A stretch of 5,521 nt of DNA from Dehalococcoidia bacterium. GTDB taxonomy: Bacteria; Chloroflexota; Dehalococcoidia; Dehalococcoidales; CSSed11-197. The stretch spans positions 1 through 5,521 of the forward strand of contig PWTP01000056.1 in the NCBI GenBank assembly GCA_003563865.1, given 5' to 3'. Made by a program: the position numbers and the translations under genes. This document shows, in pieces, positions 1 through 5,521 of the stretch (within the stretch, counting starts at the first letter, position 1; every line of letters begins with the position of its first letter). Under the pieces are notes generated by a model. That model saw only the letters and a program-made list of their open reading frames with translations. It did not search any database and was not told the DNA's origin.

Positions 1-737
1 GGGGTGATGCCACTCATCCCCTTCTGGAAAGCCGGCCTGAAGTTAAAAAAATTGCCATGCTCATGGTTTCTCCGGACAGGGGAATGTGTGGCGGCCTGGT
101 CAGCAATCTTAACCGCAAGGTGGGTGCTTTTCTTCTTGAAAAAAAAGTACCGGTAGAATTTGTGGCAGTTGGACGTAAAGGGGTTGACTTTTTAAAGCGT
201 ACCGGCCGGCAAATGACAGCTGAGTTTACCAATATGGGAGACCGGCCCACTTTTTTAGAAACCCTTCCAATTTCTCATATATTACTCGACGAATTCACCG
301 GTGGAGCGGTGGATGAGGTATATCTGGCTTATAACCGGTTTGTTTCTACCATCAGCCAGGAACCGGTAATAGAAAAGCTATTGCCGGTAGACCCCTCTAA
401 ATTTTTAACAGAAGAAGCAGAAATAGAACCCGAAAAAGCTTCAACCGAAAAATCTGCCACTCAGGGAGTTGAGCACTTATATGAACCCAGTTCCAGTGGG
501 GTATTAAACGAACTTTTGCCACGCTTTGTTGAGATGCGTGTATACCAGGTTATACTTGAATCAATTGCCAGTGAGCAATCTGCACGCATGGTAGCCATGC
601 GTAATGCCACCAAAAATGCAAAGGAACTGGAGCAGGATTTAACCCTGCAATACAACAAGGCCCGCCAGGATGTTATTACCCGTGAATTGTTAGATATAAC
701 TGCCGGTAAAATGGCTTTGGAACAGGAGACACAGTAA
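1..737 (+). CDS. atpG: F1Fo ATP synthase subunit gamma, 3' part (5' end outside window)
   Basis: Gamma is the central rotor shaft of F1: its coiled coil turns inside the alpha3beta3 ring and couples proton flow to ATP synthesis at the inner face of the membrane. The reading frame is open from base 3 and gives 244 residues up to TAA 735-737. Compared with E. coli gamma (about 287 residues) roughly the first 55-65 residues are missing. Seen: the family signature SPDRGMCGG at fragment residues 23-31 (usually DRGLCGG), a Rossmann-like middle part with VGRKGVDF, and the conserved C-terminal helix with SEQSARMVAMRNAT followed by YNKARQDVITREL. The ATG at 57 is an internal methionine, because the frame and family similarity continue upstream. 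About 15 extra, acidic residues (bases about 405-470) lie between the LLPV and LYEP blocks relative to E. coli. The gene abuts atpD with no gap. Confidence 0.96.
   Translation, partial: GDATHPLLESRPEVKKIAMLMVSPDRGMCGGLVSNLNRKVGAFLLEKKVPVEFVAVGRKGVDFLKRTGRQMTAEFTNMGDRPTFLETLPISHILLDEFTGGAVDEVYLAYNRFVSTISQEPVIEKLLPVDPSKFLTEEAEIEPEKASTEKSATQGVEHLYEPSSSGVLNELLPRFVEMRVYQVILESIASEQSARMVAMRNATKNAKELEQDLTLQYNKARQDVITRELLDITAGKMALEQETQ
724..728 (+). promoter_or_regulatory. Ribosome binding site of atpD, inside the end of atpG
   Basis: AGGAG lies nine bases before the atpD ATG at 738, within the last codons of atpG. Because the atpG stop TAA (735-737) directly precedes the ATG, ribosomes finishing gamma are well placed to restart on beta, so translational coupling is likely (inference). 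Confidence 0.75.
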
Positions 738-2150
<1,413 letters not shown>

Positions 2151-2161
2151 AGTATAACTAA

Positions 2162-2584
2162 ATGTCAACCATCAAATTAGATGTTGTTACACCCGAAGAA
2201 TCTGTTTTTTCAGATGAAGTGGACATGCTGGTTGCACCCGGATTGGAAGGGCAGCTTGGCATTCTGCCTCATCACACCCCTTTAATGACTATACTGGGCA
2301 TTGGTGAGCTTATAATCCGCAAAGGCAAGGATGAACAATTTCTGGCAATTGGCGGAGGATTTCTTGAAGTTCTGCCGGACAGGGTAATCGTTTTGGCAGA
2401 TGCAGCCGAACGGGCGGAAGATATTGATGTTTCCCGAGCTGAGGCAGCTAAAGAGAGGGCGCAAAAAAGCATGGCTGAAAGACCAGAGGGAATGGATGCA
2501 GCCGCAGCAGAAGCAGCTCTCAAACGTTCACTTATACGCCTGAAAGTAGCTACACGCCGCCGCCGACACCGCCAGGAAATGTAG
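2162..2584 (+). CDS. atpC: F1Fo ATP synthase subunit epsilon
   Basis: Epsilon sits on the rotor stalk, joins gamma to the c-ring and can inhibit ATP hydrolysis through its C-terminal helices. It has 140 residues, the normal length. Seen: N-terminal beta-sandwich (about 1-84) with [12 protein letters not shown] at 30-41 and GGGFLEV; then a two-helix C-terminal domain (about 88-130). The motif IDVSRA at 88-93 fits the I(L)DxxRA ATP-binding motif known from Bacillus epsilon, and Glu83, Arg99, Arg122 and Arg126 fall at the same numbers as the ATP-contacting residues I recall for Bacillus PS3. The tail ends in a basic cluster (RRRRHR, 132-137) that could touch the acidic EELSEDD loop of beta (inference). 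The start lies 11 bases after the atpD stop with no clear Shine-Dalgarno sequence, so coupling to atpD is likely. It is the last gene of the operon. Confidence 0.97.
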   Translation: MSTIKLDVVTPEESVFSDEVDMLVAPGLEGQLGILPHHTPLMTILGIGELIIRKGKDEQFLAIGGGFLEVLPDRVIVLADAAERAEDIDVSRAEAAKERAQKSMAERPEGMDAAAAEAALKRSLIRLKVATRRRRHRQEM

Positions 2585-2591
2585 GTACAAA

Positions 2592-2615
2592 ATACCTCTC
2601 TAAATATACCTCTCT
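2592..2615 (+). repeat. Short direct repeat between atpC and the terminator
   Basis: The 10-mer ATACCTCTCT occurs at 2592-2601 and again at 2606-2615, a 14-base period. A five-base-pair inverted repeat (AGGTA 2583-2587, TACCT 2593-2597) overlaps the first copy and the atpC stop. No function is evident; it may be chance in an AT-rich 3' untranslated stretch. Confidence 0.35.
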
Positions 2616-2637
2616 CAATCTGCTTATATAAAATAAC

Positions 2638-2683
2638 AAAAACCCCCTCAGTAAGCACTGCTTGAGAGCTTTTGCGGGGGTTT
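2638..2683. terminator. Bidirectional intrinsic terminator between atpC and khpA
   Basis: The outer stem pairs AAACCCCC (2640-2647) with GGGGGTTT (2676-2683), eight base pairs. On the + strand it is followed by the T-rich TTTAATATTT. On the - strand the GC stem is followed by TTTTTGTTATTTT, a better T-tract. The 28-base loop can itself fold: AAGC 2653-2656 with GCTT 2660-2663, supported by CTC 2647-2649 with GAG 2664-2666, although C2647 is shared with the outer stem. It lies 55-60 bases past the atpC stop and about 32 bases past the khpA stop, so one element can end both convergent units. Confidence 0.85.
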
Positions 2684-2714
2684 AATATTTATGTTGCGAG
2701 TAATACTTTTTTAG

Positions 2715-2945
2715 CTAAAGAATTTCCAGTGAAGCCTTGGTTCCGGCTTTAGCTGCTTTAACTCGGATTAGAGTACGCATAGCCTGGGCAATACGGCCCT
2801 GCTTTCCAATTATGCGCCCTTTGTCTTCATCGGCAACCTGAAGCTTGAGAACAACGCCGTCCTCTTCACTTATTTCCTCAGTAACCACCACATCATCGGG
2901 TGCATTTACCAGTGATTTAGCGATGAATTCAACTAGTTCTTTCAT
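2715..2945 (-). CDS. khpA: KH-domain RNA-binding protein, KhpA (YlqC) family
   Basis: This is a 76-residue single KH-domain protein of the family encoded beside rpsP in many bacteria. Relatives bind many RNAs and, in some Gram-positives, pair with KhpB (Jag) to influence cell division and small-RNA levels; whether that holds here is inference. Seen: the KH signature GRIIGKQGRIAQAMRTLI at 43-60, with the GxxG loop GKQG at 47-50, preceded by a beta-strand VVLKLQVADED and followed by a short C-terminal strand. The length is typical. The ATG at 2945-2943 lies two bases after the rpsP stop. Its ribosome binding site AAGGAG (2956-2951) is formed by the last two sense codons of rpsP, five bases from the ATG, so expression is coupled to S16. 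The gene ends in TAG and reads into the shared terminator. The common downstream partners rimM and trmD are absent. Confidence 0.93.
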   Translation of the reverse strand: MKELVEFIAKSLVNAPDDVVVTEEISEEDGVVLKLQVADEDKGRIIGKQGRIAQAMRTLIRVKAAKAGTKASLEIL

Positions 2946-2947
2946 GG

Positions 2948-3211
2948 TTACTCCTTTGCTGACTTGATCTTTTCCATAATGCCGGCCTTGGTCAGCAACC
3001 TGGCGGCGGTAGCAGTTGGTTGGGCTCCATTATTCAACCATTTGACTGCTGCCTCTTCATTAACAGTGAATGTCTCAGGTTGAGTTAACGGATTATAAAA
3101 ACCTATTATTTCAATAAAAGCACCATTCCTGGGTGACCGGCTATCAGCCACAACCAGCCGGTAATTGGGCTTTTTGGGTGCGCCCACACGCCTTAATCTG
3201 ATTTTTACCAC
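2948..3211 (-). CDS. rpsP: 30S ribosomal protein S16
   Basis: S16 is a small-subunit protein that binds 16S rRNA and helps assemble the body of the 30S subunit. It has 87 residues, within the usual 75-90. Seen: the near-invariant start [19 protein letters not shown] (2-20), then [13 protein letters not shown], the IGFYNP core (36-41), and a C-terminal part with [21 protein letters not shown]. The start codon is GTG (3211-3209), preceded by AAGGAGG (3222-3216) with a four-base spacer, and the family N-terminus begins exactly there, so the start is firm. The promoter at 3234-3262 leaves a leader of only about 17 bases. It is the first gene of a two-gene unit with khpA, transcribed toward the ATP synthase operon. 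Confidence 0.98.
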   Translation of the reverse strand: MVKIRLRRVGAPKKPNYRLVVADSRSPRNGAFIEIIGFYNPLTQPETFTVNEEAAVKWLNNGAQPTATAARLLTKAGIMEKIKSAKE

Positions 3212-3233
3212 GTTTCCTCCTTATCAGTTGCTA

Positions 3234-3262
3234 ATTATGCCGTATTGTACATGGGCTGTCAA
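3234..3262 (-). promoter_or_regulatory. Sigma-70-type promoter of rpsP-khpA
   Basis: On the - strand TTGACA (3262-3257) is separated by exactly 17 bases from CATAAT (3239-3234). This is a perfect -35 box and a five-of-six -10 box at optimal spacing. The likely transcript start is A at 3228 or 3229, giving a leader of about 17 bases that contains little beyond the strong ribosome binding site. The sequence upstream of the -35 is AT-rich and could act as an UP element. Confidence 0.85.
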
Positions 3263-3273
3263 CCAAAGTTTAC

Positions 3274-3283
3274 ATAATATTAT
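3274..3283. promoter_or_regulatory. AT-only 10-base palindrome upstream of the rpsP -35 box
   Basis: ATAATATTAT is a perfect palindrome starting 12 bases upstream of the rpsP -35 box. Position and composition suit an UP element contacting the RNA polymerase alpha subunit, or a small operator. Chance is also plausible in AT-rich DNA; no regulator is indicated. Confidence 0.3.
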
Positions 3284-3313
3284 CGTTTGAAATACTGCAT
3301 TAAGATACAGTTT

Positions 3314-3322
3314 TTATCCACA
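3314..3322 (+). promoter_or_regulatory. Single perfect DnaA box (TTATCCACA)
   Basis: TTATCCACA matches the strong DnaA-box consensus at all nine bases. It lies in the divergent region, 52 bases upstream of the rpsP -35 box and 35 bases upstream of the proposed nfi -35 box. No second good match was found nearby, so it does not look like an origin; a DnaA-responsive or titration site is the more modest reading (inference). Confidence 0.45.
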
Positions 3323-3356
3323 ATAAGCAATACCCATTTATATATTAATCTCACGT

Positions 3357-3386
3357 TTGATTCAAGCCGGGTACCACGAGTATAAT
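3357..3386 (+). promoter_or_regulatory. Predicted promoter of nfi-prfB, giving a leaderless nfi mRNA
   Basis: TTGATT (3357-3362, four of six to the -35 consensus) is followed after 18 bases by a perfect TATAAT (3381-3386). Seven bases beyond the -10 box is G3393, the first base of the GTG chosen as the nfi start, so the transcript would begin at or within a base or two of the start codon. This explains the lack of a good Shine-Dalgarno sequence before that GTG and argues against TTG 3357 as the start codon, since it would be the -35 box. Confidence 0.6.
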
Positions 3387-3392
3387 TTGATT

Positions 3393-4094
3393 GTGGCAAA
3401 TAAACTGGTTGATTATCACCAATGTTCACCACATCAAGCTATCGGCATTCAACAAACCCTGGCCGAAAAAGTATTTACCAACGGCAAGGTGGTTGAACCA
3501 GGCTATATAGCCGGGGTTGATGTTTCGGTTAACCAGGAAAACGGGCAGGGCACCGCGGCGGTGGTAGTAATGAGCTACCCTGATTTTGATATTATAGAAA
3601 TAACCTATGAAACTTGCCGGGTTAGATTCCCTTATATACCCGGTTTGTTGTCATTCAGAGAATTGCCATTGATAATAGCAGCATTTGACCGCCTGCATGT
3701 AAAACCCGGCCTGGTAATTGTTGATGGTCACGGTATAGCCCATCCAAGGCGTCTGGGAATCGCTTCACACTTTGGATTAATGGTAGATATACCGGTTATC
3801 GGGTGTGCAAAGTCAGTTTTGTGTGGACAATACCGGCAGCCTGCAGAATTAGCCGGAAGCCATAGCCCGCTCATAGATAAAGGCGAGGTTATAGGCAATG
3901 TTTTACGCACCAAGCAAGGTGTACGTCCGGTTTTTGTATCAAGCGGTAACCGGATTGACCTCGATGATGCCACCAAATGGGTAGCCGCCACCTGCCGCAG
4001 CTACCGTCTGCCTGAACCGGTCCGCCAGGCGCATTTGGCGGCAGGAAATAGAAATTGTGGTAAAATAACCAGGGAAATTCTATTAAGGGGATAA
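3393..4094 (+). CDS. nfi: Endonuclease V (deoxyinosine 3'-endonuclease)
   Basis: Endonuclease V nicks DNA at the second phosphodiester bond 3' to deoxyinosine, starting repair of deaminated adenine (EC 3.1.21.7); some homologues also cut inosine in RNA. From GTG 3393 the protein has 233 residues. Seen: the first metal-binding Asp43 in YIAGVDVS, the strand-separating wedge PYIPG (80-84), Glu90 in SFRELP, DGHGIAHPRRLGIASHFGL (111-129) with Asp111 and the His-Pro-Arg-Arg pocket, Lys140 in GCAKSVL, and His214 in RLPEPVRQAH. These are the family's catalytic residues, and spacing from this start matches Thermotoga maritima endonuclease V (Asp43, His214). An upstream in-frame TTG at 3357 would add 12 residues but overlaps the predicted promoter; TTG 3387 is another option. 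The prfB ribosome binding site lies in its last codons, so the two are probably one transcript. Confidence 0.95.
   Translation: MANKLVDYHQCSPHQAIGIQQTLAEKVFTNGKVVEPGYIAGVDVSVNQENGQGTAAVVVMSYPDFDIIEITYETCRVRFPYIPGLLSFRELPLIIAAFDRLHVKPGLVIVDGHGIAHPRRLGIASHFGLMVDIPVIGCAKSVLCGQYRQPAELAGSHSPLIDKGEVIGNVLRTKQGVRPVFVSSGNRIDLDDATKWVAATCRSYRLPEPVRQAHLAAGNRNCGKITREILLRG
4085..4090 (+). promoter_or_regulatory. Ribosome binding site for the TTG start of prfB
   Basis: AAGGGG lies in the last codons of nfi, ten bases before TTG 4101. The nfi stop TAA (4092-4094) is in the same frame as the prfB zero frame, so prfB must start after it. TTG 4101 is the only usable start codon before the frameshift that keeps a full N-terminal helix; the later in-frame GTG 4158 lies only two codons before the CTT. 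Confidence 0.65.
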
Positions 4095-4100
4095 CAAACT

Positions 4101-5205
4101 TTGTCAGTATTAACCGATCAATTATCCGATCTAAAAAACCGGGTAGCCCGTGCAGGGGTGCGACTTTGACTGGGAGAGAAAAGCCAAAGAAGCAGCCCGT
4201 CTTGAAAAAGCATCATTAGAACCCGATTTCTGGCAGGATACTATCCAGGCCAAGAAAACCATGCAAGAACTGGCCTCGCTCAAAGAAGATGTCGGCACTA
4301 TAAAAAGTCTCAAAAAGCGCCTGGATGATATTGAAGAACTGTTACAACTCGAAAGCTCAGATGGCCACCCCTCAATGGAATCAGAATTAACCGGTGAGCT
4401 TAAAGCGGTGCTTGATGACGTTGAAAAACTGGAGCTCGAGTTGTCTTTTTCCGGCCCCTATGACCATAATTCAGCTGTCCTGTCACTGCATGCAGGCGCC
4501 GGTGGCACAGAATCTCAGGACTGGGCCGAAATTCTGATGCGGATGTACCTGCGCTGGGCAGAACGGCGCGGGTATAAAACTGATATTCTAGATTCATCAC
4601 CGGGTGATGAGGCCGGGATTAAGAGCGCAACTATTGAGGTAAGCGGTAATCTGGCTTACGGTTACCTCAAATCAGAACACGGAGTTCATCGCCTTGTGCG
4701 CCTTTCGCCCTTCGATTTTGATCATGGCCGACACACTTCATTTGCCCTGGTCGAGGTAATGCCGGAGGCTGACGAAGGGGATGTTGATATCCAGCTGTCA
4801 CCCGATGATCTTAAAATCGACACTTTCAGGTCTTCAGGGCCAGGTGGACAAAACATGCAAAAAGTAAGCTCGGCAGTCCGGGTTACGCACTTGCCAACCG
4901 GTATTGTTATTTCCTGCCAGAGCGAACGGTCCCAGCATATGAATAAAGAGATTGCATTTAAGATATTAAAAGCAAGGCTGCTAAACATGGAACTGGTCCG
5001 CAGGCAAGAGAAGATGGATAAAATTAAGGGAGACACTCTCAATGCCGCCTGGGGCAACCAGATAAGAAGCTATGTGCTGCACCCCTATAAGATGGTTAAA
5101 GACCACCGAATCGACTACCAGGTAAACAACCCGGAAGCAGTACTCGAAGGAGGGCTGGATGAGCTTATTACCGCCTACTTAAGGTCGGGTTTATCCAGGC
5201 AGTGA
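4101..5205 (+). CDS. prfB: Peptide chain release factor 2, made by programmed +1 frameshift
   Basis: RF2 recognises UGA and UAA in the ribosomal A site and triggers release of the finished protein. The protein is read from two frames: TTG 4101 to CTT 4164-4166 (22 codons), then a +1 shift over TGA 4167-4169 to continue at GAC 4168 up to TGA 5203-5205, in total 367 residues (E. coli 365). Seen in full-length numbering: N-terminal helical domain (about 1-115) with LEPDFWQD; AGAGGTESQDW (131-141); the stop-codon reading tripeptide SPF (202-204), which marks RF2 rather than RF1; RHTSF after it; and the catalytic GGQ (248-250) whose Gln is normally methylated. The residues after GGQ are NMQKVSSAVR. 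A start at GTG 4150 would drop the conserved N-terminus and the regulation. The stop is a tandem TGA TAA. The gene is coupled to nfi upstream and the exported-protein gene downstream. Confidence 0.97.
4154..4170 (+). promoter_or_regulatory. Programmed +1 frameshift site of prfB (CTT TGA C)
   Basis: The slip codon CTT (4164-4166) is followed by in-frame TGA and C (4170), the context known from most bacterial prfB genes. A Shine-Dalgarno-like AGGGGTG lies at 4154-4160. When RF2 is scarce the ribosome pauses at UGA, tRNA-Leu slips from CUU to UUU and RF2 is made; when RF2 is plentiful a 22-residue peptide is released. A four-base-pair hairpin (CGGG 4140-4143, CCCG 4147-4150) sits just upstream. 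Confidence 0.93.
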
Positions 5206-5209
5206 TAAT

Positions 5210-5521
5210 ATGAAGATAAAAAGAATCGTTTGTTGCTTGTTATCAGTTGCTTTTCTGTTGCTGAGTTTGCCGCCTGCCGCCATTGCATCTCAGTCAGGTA
5301 TAACGGTTATCAAAAACACGGCCATAGCCGAATATCCACATTCGGTTACATTTATTCTTGAACTCGAAAACGGGGAAGAAATAACCGATATCCGTTTGAA
5401 TTACCGGGTTGAGCGTGATTCTTTTGCCAGGGTAATAAGTGAAGCAAAAGCTGATTATTCCACCGGGCAAACAACAGCGAGCTGGACATGGGATATGTAT
5501 AAAACCGGTAACCCTCCCCCA
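5210..5521 (+). CDS. Exported protein, N-terminal part; possibly peptidase-MA-like family (3' end outside window)
   Basis: The frame is open from ATG 5210 to the window end, 104 residues. Residues 1-26 look like a Sec signal peptide: basic start MKIKR, hydrophobic core about 6-20, then PPAAIA with probable cleavage after Ala26. Cys8-Cys9 lie too early for a lipobox, so an exported soluble or surface protein is more likely than a lipoprotein. The mature start (GITVIKNTAIAEYP, 30-43, then ITDIRLNYRVERDSF and SWTWDM) resembles from memory the beta-rich N-terminal domain of Chloroflexota proteins annotated as peptidase-MA-like metallohydrolases. The zinc-binding HExxH part would lie beyond the window, so the assignment is tentative. 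The start is four bases after the prfB TGA with only a weak AGG upstream, suggesting coupled translation. It could instead be another secreted beta-sandwich protein. Confidence 0.8.
   Translation, partial: MKIKRIVCCLLSVAFLLLSLPPAAIASQSGITVIKNTAIAEYPHSVTFILELENGEEITDIRLNYRVERDSFARVISEAKADYSTGQTTASWTWDMYKTGNPPP

Noticed and set aside
57..59. ATG 57 as the start of atpG
   Set aside because: The frame is open to the window edge and the upstream residues (HPLLE, then VKKIAMLMV) continue the gamma alignment, so this is an internal methionine.
2272..2658. Open frame of 128 residues on the - strand opposite atpC
   Set aside because: Its translation is Arg/Ser/Ala-rich shadow sequence of atpC and it would begin beyond the shared terminator.
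3223..3356. A replication origin between rpsP and nfi
   Set aside because: Only one good DnaA box is present, there is no cluster or clear unwinding region, and no dnaA, dnaN or gidA gene is nearby.
3212..3392. A riboswitch or small RNA in the divergent gap
   Set aside because: The predicted promoters leave almost no leader on either side, and no conserved riboswitch core or terminator-like hairpin was seen.
4150..4152. GTG 4150 as the start of prfB
   Set aside because: It would remove the conserved N-terminal residues encoded from TTG 4101 and ignores the CTT TGA C frameshift site; it lacks its own ribosome binding site.
4101..4169. prfB as a frameshifted pseudogene, or a separate 22-residue peptide gene
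   Set aside because: The stop lies exactly at the classical programmed frameshift site and the rest of RF2 is intact, so this is regulation and not damage.

Overview
The window looks like a stretch of chromosome from a bacterium, most likely a Chloroflexota member of the Dehalococcoidia type. That placement is an inference from the general look of the AtpD and RF2 proteins and from the apparent peptidase-MA-like gene next to prfB; no marker here proves it. By eye the base composition is in the mid-40s % GC. All genes look intact except the two cut by the window edges. I see no mobile elements, tRNAs, rRNAs or CRISPR arrays, and no gene-free stretch longer than about 180 bases.

Positions 1-2584 (+ strand) hold the 3' end of the F1Fo ATP synthase operon: the C-terminal part of atpG (gamma), then atpD (beta) starting on the base after the atpG stop, then atpC (epsilon). 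A strong hairpin at about 2638-2683 closes the operon and has the shape of a two-way terminator. Facing it on the - strand is a two-gene unit, rpsP (ribosomal protein S16, GTG start) followed by a small KH-domain RNA-binding protein (KhpA family). A near-consensus sigma-70 promoter (TTGACA, 17 bases, CATAAT) lies just upstream of rpsP.

A divergent intergenic region (3212-3392) separates rpsP from a second + strand unit and contains a single perfect DnaA-box 9-mer. The second unit runs nfi (endonuclease V, repair of deaminated adenine), prfB (peptide chain release factor 2), then a gene for an exported protein that runs off the window and whose N-terminus resembles Chloroflexota peptidase-MA-like proteins. 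The nfi start is best placed at GTG 3393. A promoter (TTGATT, 18 bases, TATAAT) lies inside the longer possible reading frame and would start the mRNA at or next to that GTG, so a leaderless message is likely. prfB carries the classical autoregulatory +1 frameshift site (CTT TGA C) after 22 codons, so the full protein is 367 residues read from two frames.

Most of the content is housekeeping. The points most worth a second look are the probable leaderless nfi transcript, the unusual spacing of the Shine-Dalgarno-like element in the prfB frameshift cassette, the departure of AtpD from the usual NEPPG motif, the complete ATP-binding residue set in epsilon, the isolated DnaA box, and roughly ten-fold over-representation of the palindrome ACCGGT. 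I found no clear sign of a wholly new system.
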